Shown: piece by piece, positions 9,601-21,749 of the stretch
Layout of the letters: every line of letters starts with the position of its first letter
Numbering within the stretch: the first letter of the stretch is position 1
Assembly (NCBI RefSeq): GCF_003945595.2
Contig: NW_024103452.1
Span: forward strand, 4,863,260 to 4,927,259
Length of the DNA: 64,000 bases
Source: Pipra filicauda
Taxonomy: Eukaryota > Chordata > Aves > Passeriformes > Pipridae
Direction of reading: 5' to 3'
Notes under the pieces: generated by a model
What the model was told of the DNA's origin: nothing
The model's input: only the letters and a program-made list of their open reading frames with translations
Databases searched by the model: none
Position numbers and translations under genes: made by a program

Positions 9601-12600
9601 TGAATAAGGGTCCTGAGATATGTGCCTTTGTATGATACCTTTATAAATCACTCCTGCAGAACCAAGTCAGCATCCTGCTATGCACAGCTGCTGGTCCAGA
9701 GAAGTTCAAATAAAAAAAAAAGTATAGAAAAAAATTAATGTGGAAAAACACTATACAGCTGAAAAATTAGGCAAGCAGAGTTTGTACTGGATCATTAGTC
9801 ATGTATTGGCAAGTCTTGATTATCCAGGGTGTCACCAACTCAGAAGTCATTTGACATTCTGATTTAGCCTGTAAATACCCAGTCACATGCTAAACAAAAC
9901 AGTCATTTTTGCTCTTGTTATTTCAGCATAAGATTCTTTAGCTATTTATAAACTCCTGCAAATGTTTTGGAATTTCAGCATACAGAATAACTGAAGAAAC
10001 AAGCCCTTAACTACGACAGTAATAAACTACTCTTCTCCCACAAAACAGGTTATCTATGTGCATCAGTCTGCCCTGTTGATCACACTTTGTTTTAGCTGTC
10101 GTTAGCTTCCTGGATCTTTTCTTGGCTCCGCTCAACAAAGTTCATTGGATTGCAATTAAAGGTTAACATAAATTAAAAAATCTTCCATAAATAAAAATAA
10201 GTCATGAAATTTTGGTTAAAAACCAAGTTCCTTTCAGAGAATGCCCAAGAAAACTCCTGCTCCATGGACGTGGACAGAAATGGTACTTTTGGAGTGAGCA
10301 AATGAGCTTTACAAACTGGGCAGATAATAGCATTATGCAAACGGTTAATACATTTTGGAACTTAGGAATTACCAGAATACTGAATTGAAATGAATAAAGT
10401 TTAGTCCAGTGGACATATACAGAAGATGAGCAAGGTATGCTTTATCCATTTACAAAATGAATGGAGTTTCTACTGTTTCTCCAGATGCATTACATTAAAA
10501 GGACATCCAACCAAGGAGATTGTTCCAGACTGCTAAAAGCAAATACTCCATTAAAAGCAGGTTAACACTGGAAGCACAATTGTTCTGCACATTTTTCTTA
10601 AAGATTTTAATGTCACCTACTAGGGTGCAAAATACAGATGATGACTGGAAATGTTAGGTCAGGGACTAAAGGTGAATTCAAGGTGTCTTAAGAATAGAAA
10701 GAAAGAAAAAAACACTGAGTATACCCGGCCAGAAAATCTATAAGATGAATTGGTATCATGACATAGTTTCTGCTTTTCCTTTAGGGATAGTGTACTTATT
10801 AATAAGTAGAAAATATCAATGCAAGATCTGAAATGAGAAAAGTGGTGGGGTTTTTTTTCCTCTGATCAGAATTAAATAATATCTACAGGGAAATACAAGG
10901 GTCTAGATTATATCCACTGTAAAACAGGCAAGGAATTGTATTCAAAACTGAAAATGGGGAGAATATATTAACATAAGTTCATGACAGTTGGATAGCTAGA
11001 GAGAGACGATGGGTTTTCTAGTATTTGTATTCTTTAAAAACTGTTCTAGATTAATAGGCTTTTATTGCCAAGGGTTTGACATTCCTAGATATTTATTAGT
11101 TTTCCCTCAAATATTTAGGAGATAGTTAAGAATTATTGAGATTTCATTTTATTGGCAATTCAAGACCCATTTCTAAAATATTGGAATGCACTCCGTGTTT
11201 CAGGGAGAAATCACAAGAGCAGGAAATCTTGCCGGCAAAGTATTTTTATGACAATAAATGAAAAAATCTTTTAGTCTGAGCGGAATTTGTAAAGGTGCTT
11301 ACCTGCCTTTAGATAAAAGGTATGCTATGTCTTTAGAAGTACAGGAACGAAAAAAATGAGGAATAATACTTAGAAACAAAAGCAGTAGACAAATAGCTAC
11401 TTGCATTATTCATGAATGGTCATTTGACTCAGAGGTCAGAGTTTTGATCTCTATCCACCAATTGTAATAGCTCAAATAACATCAGCACGCTGCAATCACA
11501 GAGTAATATGGCAGTAAATGTAAAGCATACTGATACTTGACAATAGTTTGGAATAGTAAAGGCATACAACGATATGGCAAGTTAGGTCAGTGTCTAGTTA
11601 GGAGCTATAACTGTTTACGAGCCTGTCTGGAAAAGCTGTTTTTGATGTTTACGCTAAAGGTTCTTGGTGAGCAGAGATTTGGCCAGACTGGTGGAAAAAA
11701 TTCAGCTTTTAGAATGCTTTCCAGCCCTTATATTTTTATTCATGGAGGATGATTGACCACTAGGACTGGAGAGCAGCCCTTGGGTTTATGATTTAGCCAT
11801 TACAAAGACAGAGAGGTAGCTGCAGATCCAGTGCTAGTGATTTTAGGCTGTGTTCTTATTTTGAAAGGTCCTCAAATACAGTTTTTCTGACCAGCCATTT
11901 AGTCCGGTTCCTTAGAAACACACACCTGTTTCTGCCCTTTTTCCTCTTGGTTACAATGTTATTTGCTTTAAGAAGTCCAAAAAAAGACTTTAACAATAAT
12001 GCTGACTGTTCCTGTCACCTGTGGCTCAGTAGATGGGCTTAAGTAATACAGTGAATGTATATTTGGAGCACAGAAAAAAACCTCAGTGGAACCAAAGCTA
12101 GACATTCACAAGTCCATGCCATGTTTATGTAGTATTTTCTAATATTTCACATGCAATTACATTTAGTGTCTGGCTGCCCTTTAACTTACCTGCCTCCACT
12201 GTGGTTTCCCTAGTCAATAATTTAAACATAGAAAAAGAAGAAACGTTTTTTATCTCTGTCTGTTTCATGGATTTTAGGAGCTGAGTCAAAGTGAATTTAC
12301 CAATGGGTCAGACAAGGATGTACAAAGATGAAAATAGATTTCAGACCTGTTATTTAATTCAAGAAGCATCTGCGGGTGGTGAAAATTAAACATTATCATC
12401 TATCCTGGGTTTTACTGGACTTGAGATTCCTTTTCCTTCTCTAGTGAAAATAAAACTTCAGCAATCACTGCTAGTCTAAACTGAGGTCTTGTTTTTAGAA
12501 AGAGATAGCTCTAAAAGTTAAACTTTATTATCAGATCCTTTTTATTTTTTTGCTAAAGTTGAGGGCTTTTAGACATATAGTTATATAGCTTGCGACAGAA

Positions 12601-13547
12601 TTTGAGTTGGTCGTAGCATTCTTGCATGGATCATGTCATTAATTTTCTGAAGTATGAGGACATCCAGGTTCAGTCCTCATTTTAATAAATGGGAAGTGAC
12701 TATATTGTCTTGTTTTTCCTTAACTGCACATGATTTGGCTGCATGTCCCTTTGCAAGAACAAACTGTTTAAATCAAATTATGGAATATATACCAACAGCA
12801 GTGGTAAAGTTACTTCAAAGTATGTGCAGAAAAATATCTGGCCTACTGCCTTTTCCCCGGAGAAGATGGGGAACAGCTGTTTGGCCAGTGAACTTTGGCC
12901 ACTGAGCTCGGAGGGCCATGCACAGCCCTGTGCAGAGGTGGCGGATGCTGATGCTGTTGCTGCAACTTATGCTACTCAGTTCTTACTTTGTGGTGGCATT
13001 TGTCTAAGCAGGAAGTAGAGATATATGGAATTACATCTTTTTGGGTATCAAAAGATGCCTCCAGTTTTCAGTAAGCTGCAGCTTAGGTACAGTCAACATA
13101 GTCTTGTGAGATCTTAACCTAGACTATAGACATGATCGATTAAGAGTCCTCTTATAATTTAGTTTTGAGCTAACCATCTTTAGATTCAGTTATGGTCAAA
13201 AGGAAGGAGTAGAAATTTGTACAGTATGAGTCATGTTTTGGTAAATAACTTATTAAAATAGGTCAGATAAATAACTCTCTAGAAGTGGGAGGTTTTGTCA
13301 GTCTATACCAACTAATACATGTGTATCCATGTTGCAAGCATTTAATGTCAGTTCAGATGAATCCCAATATTTGTGCAGAAAATGCTCACGACTCCGCGAG
13401 ACTGGAAATTAGATAAATTAAAGATGATTAAAATTATTCTTTTAAGAGTTCACATGAAGTAGCCATAGAAAACCTGAACCTGAAAGTTTAGATAATGCAG
13501 ATACTACAAATGTGTATGTATGTGCATATTCAAATGATGTTTTTTAC

Positions 13548-13572
13548 TGTTGTATGTTCTTTACATACAACA
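13548..13572. repeat. Perfect 10-bp hairpin, 5-nt loop
   Basis: The arms tgttgtatgt (13548-13557) and acatacaaca (13563-13572) are exact reverse complements around tcttt. It is AT-rich and has no terminator or RNA-gene context, so it is recorded only as structure. Confidence 0.7.
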
Positions 13573-15742
13573 AATGTAAATGGGGGCAAATATTAGCATG
13601 TTGCTCTAAATCAACATTTAGTATGGGACATTGGCCAGGGGCAGATGTTTAGAAATAAGTGTATGAAGCTTCCTGATAGACAGTTATACCAAAAATTTTC
13701 AATGGGAAATTTCTCCTTACCCTCTACCAGTGTATAGTGTGTTGATGGTCTGTACAATAAGGGATAAGAAAAAAAGGACTAACTGGATGAGAATCTCGCT
13801 TGACAAAGGAGGTTCACATGAATTTCTACTGGAGTTCTGATCTACTCAATGAGAAGAATAAAGGCTAAAAAATAAACTACTAAACTACTTGCCTATGTTT
13901 TTGTCTTGCTGTTCTGCTGTTAATTCTTCCACGCAAACAGGCAGACCAATACCCAGGTTTTGTATTGCTGTGTTGGTATGTTAAAATATTATTATAGGAT
14001 TCATTTAAATTAATAAAGTATTTGGTTTAAAAAGTAATATATTTTTAACTACCATTTTCCTTCTTTGGTTAGGAGAAAGGAAGAGTTCACAGCCTTTAAC
14101 TTGGGTGACATGGTGGCATTAGAAATGTGTTTGAGAGAACAGCTTAACTCTTTGCTATATAAAGTTGGTAAACAAATCCCACTTGGATAACAAGCAGACT
14201 ACAGAGCTTTGGCTGCCTTGCTCTTGCATTATTTTTGCCTTGTCTTGTTTTTTTAATTAAATGAAGCAAGGCAGAGCATTCGGAGCATGACTCAAGCTAT
14301 TGCTAAAAGTATTAAATTAGATTAGTTTGGCATTTAAGTCCTGGCAATTTTGACTCAAATGCTTGGACTGTAGAGAAGGGAAGCCTTGAGGAATGAGGCT
14401 GAAGTCATTCCTTGTGAAAAGTCAAGTCCACATACTAAGCATCAACGCAGAATATTCTTCTCAATGCTGTTTCTCTGCCATCCATATGTCTTGGTTATGC
14501 AGTATGTTTTAGCAAGACAGTTTATTAGATGTTTCTGCACATAATTTGGGAGGGAGCAGGAGACAGGAAATTACAGGGCGTTATACATGGGGTGTGTGTA
14601 GAGCGAAGGCTTTTTTTTTTCATGGTACCAAATGTCCTTTTTGAGAATGTCTCAACCCACTGTGCCTGTTCTACTACAATATTAGGAACTCGTCTTGCAT
14701 CTGTTCCCATTCTGTACACCATAGAGTGCAACAACAGGAGGTTTCCAAAAAAAGGACACTTGTTTTTTCATAGGGTTGGAGGAGGTACCTACATTAAAGG
14801 CTATCTAAAATAATTGAAATTTCTCTATATGATACCAGAAATAAAAAGAACCACAGTTCATAAATTGCAAAAAGATCCTTTTTCGCCTGTGAAGAGACTA
14901 TGCTTCCTTTTTTATTTTCCCTTTGCTTTTCTTCCTGATGGATGCAAGGTCCAGAACTGTAGTCTTAATATAAGGTGAAGAGGCAGAAACAGTTAGAAAA
15001 AGCAGAGGATGACATCAGGCTTAAAGGTTAAGTAGGTTCAGCCCCCCTGATTAAAAAAATAAAAAGTCATCCACCTTATACAGGACCATAATGACCTTTC
15101 ATTTATTTACCACTGTCTGACAGCAAACCCTCTGTGCCTTCAGATGTTTGCAGAGCAGAGCACCCAGCTCTGACCTCACTTCTTACTGAGAATTTCCTGC
15201 TATTCTACTGCCAATATTTACCAACCATGGCTACTAATGCTTGTAAGGCCACACACTTTTTCTGCAAGGAACTCTGTCTAATTTGGGAGGAAAATCACAT
15301 TTTGTGTAAAAATTTCCACTGATATGAATAAATCTAAGTATGGATATAAAACATTTTTATCAGAATGGAAAGTGTCTTAGCCCTATGATTTATTTTTGAC
15401 AGTATATCTTATCATATCCCATGCTACTCTTTACTTAAATTACCTTCAACTAGGAATGTAATTTTACAGCCTAGGTATGTGACAACAGGATTTCCATTTA
15501 TTACTTGTCAATTGTAAAGTATATGTTATTATCAGGCAGCAAGTAACTGACTTTAAGATGTCCAGTGATGGGATTTTGCTATACTGGATAAATTTTAAAT
15601 GTATCCCTTTAAAATACCAATATTAGGCTTATTCCCATTGTATCAGAGATGTAAGAAAAGTTACTGTCTTCATATGCGGCAGTAATGGGGAAAAAGAAAA
15701 AGGAAAAAGACATTACCTAACACCTTTATCTTCTTCCCAGGA

Positions 15743-15838
15743 AAGAAAACAAGGAAAAAAATAAAATTAAACAAAAAAACCCAAACAATAACAGGCATCA
15801 ACCAAACAAACAAAACAACAAAAAACCCCAAACCAGAC
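15743..15838. repeat. A/C-rich low-complexity tract
   Basis: About 95 bp made almost only of A and C on + (acaaaaaaaccc, caaacaaacaaaac, aaaaccccaaacc). This is ordinary simple or low-complexity sequence. Confidence 0.75.
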
Positions 15839-16658
15839 AGACTAATCTCAAGATATATGAAGAATTTTCCACATCAGTGACTATTATGGGAAATTGTTTC
15901 ATTTAGCCACTGATTCTTCACCCATATAAACACATCACTGTTCATCATAGCCTGTTGAAGACCAGTGTTTTTAAGTCTAATACATTATTGGTACTCCTTT
16001 CACTTTTACAAATTGTGAAGAAGTTAATCTATTCCAAACAACACTAGTAAAAAAGATAATATTGAAATCAGGATTACACTATAATAATTTGTTGGGACAG
16101 ACTAAAAGTAAGAAAATAGCATGCATCCAGAAAACTAAATTTCTGATAAAAGTGATTTGAAATGAGTGTCTGCAGAGCTATTCCAAGAGCCTTTTTTTTG
16201 AATATGTAAGAAACAAGTGCTCTATTAAAGAAGCAGAAAGCAATTCAAAGACTGCAGCAAGTCAATATTTGCTTCCATAAAAAATCATGACAACAAGCCT
16301 AGACCAAATCTTAAGAACTAAACTAACAAAAAAAAAATGCCACAAAAACAATGCCACCTAAAATTTTTAACACTTCAGTGCTGTTACATGCTGTGCTGTC
16401 CATCACACGGGGTATGAAGGATTAACAAAGGTCTCATGTTAATGAGGTAACTAGAGAATCAGCAGAAATGAAGCCCAGCTATGTCCCAGTTTCCCAGTTA
16501 GAGCAACAACCCTACCTTGGTATCCTAGCAGGTAGGCAATTCATGTGGATAGTAACTATAGCAAATACCTTTTTCCTACTCCTGGAATATCCTACAGGGA
16601 TAGTGACTGTGTTAATGCTCCAGACTGAAGCTCCCTTCTGGCTGCAGAGCTCCACGTG

Positions 16659-16835
16659 ATGAGACACCATGCATTGTACTGGGTCACTGCTGGTGGAGGA
16701 CACAGCCCGGCTCAAACGAGAAGTTCTGAAAGCAAGTGCAGCAGGCACAGTGGGGACAGGACACTGCTTTGCACTGGGTCAGTGTTTGTGAAGGACATAG
16801 CTGGCTCAAACAAGAAATCTGGAATGCAACCTGCC
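16659..16835 (+). repeat. Diverged tandem duplication, period about 95 bp
   Basis: Two adjacent related blocks share 'actgggtca' (16678 and 16773), the 'ggaggacacagc' versus 'gaaggacatagc' segment, and 'ggctcaaacgagaa' versus 'ggctcaaacaagaa', in the same order with a shift of about 95 bases. Substitutions throughout show the duplication is old. I do not recognise the unit. It may be a two-copy remnant of a minisatellite or part of an old LTR. Confidence 0.7.
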
Positions 16836-18120
16836 TGATCATCCAGTTGCTGCCAACAGCCCTCCCTGTGCAGGTAGGCTGTTGGTACCGCTGCTTAGAA
16901 AGCAGTCATCATGAAATTATCCAGCAACTGACAGTCAAAAGTACTCAGTTAATAAAAGAGGCATTGTTAAATTAAATGGGTGTAGAGCAGATAGTCTGAG
17001 TACCTCTAGCTATGTTCTCAGGCTGACATGCACTATTTAAAAAGGCTATTCTGCACTGTGCACAAACTGCAAATAAGACTCAGTAGCTTTAGAGAGAGTT
17101 AACACACAGAAAATTACTTTTAAATGGCTTAGCATTATGACAGGTAGAGTTTCAAACATTTAAATCAAAGATTACTTTCCATAAAAAGAAGTTTAAAAAC
17201 CAAGCTGAGATTAGTAAAAATTACCTACTTTTTCTTCCATTATGATAAATCCTCAGCTTGTTCCTGGAGAGATCTAATGTGCCTGAATGCTGTGGAGTAG
17301 AAATGTCTCCACCTACACAAGGAACTCTGCAATGTTTCTTCATGCAGGGCTGTGCTGGGCGCTGACCCATGGTGAAGGTTGGCTCCTCGCATCATCAATC
17401 AAGGAGGCTATTTGGACACCAAGGTGTATGGACAGCCTCATTAACTCTCTCTCCACCAGAACAATTTACTAAATATAGAAGCGTACCACATTTTTTCTTT
17501 GGAAAATTGGTTGTAAACAGAGAAACACAAAAGCCACAAGTAGCAGTAAATGTTTTCATTCTAAATTTGTGTATAGCTATTTTTAACTCAGACAGGACCT
17601 GTTTTTTGAAAGTAAGCAAGAGGGAATTGCTATAAAGAGCCACTTTCCTATTCAGACCAACTTATGTACAAAATACTTGCATTGACATTATTCTTCATCT
17701 ACACTGCGGGTGCACTCAGATAAAGGATTTTATTCAGGAACATTCACGTTGAGCTAAGAAAACTTTCCTTGTGCAACCTTCTGTGCTTCATCTGGTTAAA
17801 AGAACATGGGGGGCTGCTTTCATTAGCTAAGCAAGTTGGATAGAGATATTGTGCTGATACTGGTTGCTTAGGTATCAAGTCTCAAGTCCAACTACAGTAA
17901 TCTAATAACACCACAGGCAAGCTATATTCAGGCAGTTCAACAGCACAGAAAGAAGTCAAGAAGTCCAAGACTTTGATGTACTTTTAGGTAAAGAGCTTTG
18001 TGTGTTTTAAAAAGAAAGGGACATTGTATGTCCTTTACCATTTCTAAAGATGCATTGTTCTCTGTGGAATGGATATTACTGTCTTGTGCATCAGCATTAC
18101 ACCTACATAATTCCAAAGCT

Positions 18121-18168
18121 GTGCTGGACTTCCACTGAGGCTGATGACAAGAGATTCAGGCCCCAAAT
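18121..18168. mobile_element. Possible MITE-like relic (faint)
   Basis: The order 'ggacttccactgaggctgatgacaag ... ttcaggcccc' resembles the central and terminal parts of the palindromic archosaur repeat built around CCATTGAAGTCAATGG. The match is weak and short. Confidence 0.25.
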
Positions 18169-19521
18169 CTAAAATCCAGTACATTCTCAACACAGAAGTG
18201 CTTAACTTCTAAGACATATGACTATAGCTGTCTCTAAACCAGCTGTCTCTGCTGATGTGTTGGCACAGTACCATCACTGCCTGTAGAGCTACAGATGCTT
18301 ACATAAAATGAAGATCAGACTTCCTTTTGCACTTGAGCAAAGATGAGAGTTGTTAGCCAATGTATAAGAGGTAGATTGGGATATAGCAATGTTTCTTGGC
18401 TAACTAAAGTGAGCTATATGGTTTCGAAATTATAAAGTCTGAAAAGTAGGATTTAATACAAGTGACACTGGGAGCATTTAAGGATTCTGAGCATTACTCT
18501 GGTTAAACAGAAGTTTAAAGCCTGGATGGCAAAACCAACCCTTTCTTGAGAAGACGTTGCCCGAAATAAATGCTGAGAAGGAATCCCTCCTCTGGGACAC
18601 ATAACTTCTGCACAGTCATTTTCCCAGGGGAAGGGTACAGGCAGATGGTTGCAAATCCTCTGGCTTCTTTCCCCACGAGCCTTACTTCAGAGGACTCTTT
18701 GCTAGAAGGCGGATTGAGCAACCACAGAGCTACACTTTTCTCTGCAAGTAGCTGCTCCAAACAGAAGGGAAGCACATGGTTCTGCTGAATTCCCAGCTGT
18801 CCATCAACTTTTGGTTTAGGCTGGAGAATTTGGCTCTGAGGAAATGTGTTTAAATTCATCCTATCCTCTGGTGGATAAAAACAGTCATGCCTGTGTTACC
18901 TTGTGTAGTAGAGTAAATAATCACTGGAAAGCTGGCAATTGTAGTTAAATGAAGGGCAACATTTTCAGAGAGAAGAGAAAGCTGATGACTTCCTGGCCCC
19001 GAGTTTTGTATATTTCTCTACGTTTATTACTCTTTTGAAATGTTTCCTCAAACCAGAATGATGCAACACATAATCTCTTGTTCAGCTGAAACCATAGATG
19101 GCAGACAATACAGGGAATACAGCTCTAATCAAAGAAAATAGGAGTAGTCATTGGATATGATCAGGTAGTCTGGTTATTTTATAGCTATTCTGGCCTCAAG
19201 GAAACAGATTTCTTTCCAAACAGAACCTGTTAGAATACAGACATTTTTTGACATTCTAAAAGTCTGTGTTTGTTTGATCCTGACCAAAAATCCAAGTGTA
19301 TATCCACAGAAGGAAAGCACACATCTGCCACGACAGGCATGTTTACAATCATTTTAATGACACCATTAGATTCTGTTTGCCAGTGTTCACTTATTTCAGG
19401 CTTTTATATAAAAAACATGTGAGATAAGTTTACCACCTGTGCACAATGGAAACAACCCATTTAAATGAATAATTTTAATGGTTAAATAATGACAAAGCTA
19501 AATAGTTTTCTTCTGTTCACC

Positions 19522-19549
19522 AACATAATTGTGGGAGCACAATTATGTT
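19522..19549. repeat. Perfect 12-bp hairpin, 4-nt loop
   Basis: The arms aacataattgtg (19522-19533) and cacaattatgtt (19538-19549) are exact reverse complements around ggag. No RNA gene is evident around it. It could be the core of an old foldback element. Confidence 0.75.
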
Positions 19550-19833
19550 TACCCAGGATACACAAAGTTTTTGTGTTCCTGCAAAAGGTTTATTTTCCAT
19601 TAAGCCTAGGCTAAGAATTTCTCCAAGCAATACTTAGCATACTTGAAAAATACACAAACATGCTTTAAAGATGGGACAGTTCAGGAAGTTTTTCAGGTGA
19701 CAGGTGGGATTAGTTTCAGATGAGAAATCCAGTCTTAAAATACACCTGAAAACATCTATCCATTATGTTAAGCTCCTCTGAATTTAATTGTTTTAAGAAA
19801 GTTAAAGAGCTTGTCTTTGAGGGCTTTATGTTG

Positions 19834-19862
19834 TTCCCATTGATGTCACTGGGAAAATTCAT
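19834..19862. mobile_element. Possible MITE-like relic
   Basis: The segment 'ttcccattgatgtcactggga' is close to the palindromic core CCCATTGAAGTCAATGGG of the MITE-like repeats found elsewhere in this window. Only the core can be seen. Confidence 0.35.
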
Positions 19863-20671
19863 GATTCTAGGGGACAATTTTAATTAAAAGGAAATAGAGG
19901 CGGCGTCACACAAAAAGTCAGAGGGATTGAAGATATGGTAACAGCCTTCCATTGCAGATATGATGAAATTCCTGGTGTTGTATTAGTTAAGATAAACACA
20001 AACTCATCCTCCTCACTCAGATCTTAATTGTACTGCTACTAAATATCCCCGTACCTCAGGCATCAACTATGCCTTACTGTGCAAGATAATCAAAGAAAAA
20101 AAAAAAAGATGTGTCAGACACACAAAAGTTTAGCTTCAAATCCATGAGGGTGTTTAATTCTCATCAACTGGATGGATATTTATAGTCTAATTATCAAACA
20201 TGTAATTAGCACTCCTTCTGGAGAGAGAACAGAACAGGGGATTACATGTGATATTGCTGAGATGTTAGAAGAGGATGTACGCTACACAATCCACCTTTTT
20301 ATTTAAAGGAAAATCATGATAATAGTACACAGCCCAGGTCTGTCCTATTGTTGTACTCAAGGACACTGAAGAAAATCATTGGTAGACAAAGAGCAGTGAC
20401 GAAGCTGTGAACTGCACTCAGGTCACCTGCCCAAATTAGCATGCACCTATGGAAGAAAATTCAGCTGGCATCAGAACTATACTTAACGTGTCATCTATGT
20501 AAAACTATATATGATTTTAGTGCCATTTTCAAAAGGAACTTCATTATTTAAAAAGATGGGGTTCAATAAGCACATAAAATAATCAGTGACTGGTAATTCC
20601 ATCTAAAACCTATGGAATTTAAACCCACAACAGAACAGAATAAGCAAACAAAAAAAAAAGTAGTTAAACCC

Positions 20672-20860
20672 CAGCTTTTTGTATTTTTTTTTCGCTTTTA
20701 ATAAATGAAGTTTCAGTGAGCAGTTCTGAATTTTGGGTTTTGGGTTTGCTTTTGCGGGTTTTTTTTGGGGTTGGACATTTTTTTTTAATTATAATTCTTT
20801 CGTTTTTTTGTTTTTATTTGTTTGGTTTTTTGTTTACTTGATTTTTAAAGAGAAAAAAAA
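20672..20860. repeat. T/G-rich low-complexity tract
   Basis: A stretch of T-runs broken by G and short AT segments (ttttgggttttgggttt, cgggttttttttgggg, gtttttatttgtttgg). This is low complexity, with strong strand asymmetry in T over A. Confidence 0.75.
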
Positions 20861-21267
20861 ATAATTAGAGACCTTTCTTCATGTGAAACTTTCAGTGATA
20901 TTGTCTTACTGCCTCATACATTATCTTACATCCCAAGCAGGTAACACCACTTCTACATCCCAGAAAATGAATTATGATACCACTTCATTTATTTTTTTTT
21001 AAATAATCCCCATCTGAAATTCAAAATGGGATTTTAGAGTTTTTTTAAGAGTCTTAGGGAAAACTGATTGAGAATATTAGAGTAGTAAAAATAAATTTTA
21101 AAATACACTCAAATACAGATTAAATCTGTTTACAATCAGCATCTTAAATTAGTGGCATTAAGCATAGCAGATAGCTGCTGGTAGTTACATTTACAAACAC
21201 ACTTGCAAATCATAGCATTATTCAGCATCTTGGACTACATGGTGTCTCAGAAACTTTGGAGGCACCT

Positions 21268-21401
21268 TTTCAGCAAAGCATTTAATTGCACAGTTACACG
21301 TGTACTTAAGTACCACTGAGCTCTGTGAAAATGAATTAAAACAAGGTTTGAACACATACTTACATTTAAGCACAACGTTAAGCACAGTACTGAGCTGGGC
21401 T
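21268..21401. mobile_element. Palindromic MITE-like relic (TTAAGCAC type)
   Basis: Both arms of an old foldback element can be read. The left arm begins 'ttcagcaaagcatttaattg' and continues with 'acgtgtacttaag'. The right arm has 'atttaagcacaacgttaagcac' and ends 'gtactgagctgggc'. This matches the palindromic repeat of birds, turtles and crocodilians, whose arms carry CAGCAAAGCACTTAAGCA and whose centre is CCATTGAAGTCAATGG. It is similar in type to crocodilian Chompy-like MITEs. It is non-autonomous and carries no genes. Confidence 0.55.
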
Positions 21402-21749
21402 CTTTAATGTTTCTATTTTCCAAACAATCAGTCTAGAGTATTTAAGGATTTTCTTTCAAATTTCACAGGTGGGTAGTTAAATAAAATAGACATTTTTTTT
21501 TTCTTCAGGCTGTTTTAAGTTGTTTTTATAAGAAGAATTTTATATGCCCTACACTGAGCAAGTTCAGCAAACTCAGATCTGATGCTTGCAGTGTGTAAAC
21601 CAGGTGCTCTTATTTACCTGCTTACAACAAATGCAAGATTCATTAAGAAGTTGGATTGCCCATCACCACCTCATGCACAGTAAATGTTACAATGCAAGAA
21701 AAGTTTTTCAGTCAGTCTCTCACTAAACCTTGTTAACTGTGTGGTTCTC

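Larger units (their letters stand above)
7146..21267. other. Unique noncoding DNA, about 14 kb
   Basis: I recognise no gene or dated transposon in this stretch apart from the small items listed separately: two hairpins, a 95-bp diverged tandem pair, low-complexity tracts and two faint MITE relics. GC-richer islands near 8530-8930, 12840-13010, 16430-16900 and 18515-18900 carry overlapping open frames on both strands (up to 122 codons at 8540-8908), but nothing in them resembles a known protein or repeat. They could be old unrecognised transposons or conserved noncoding elements. Confidence 0.5.
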
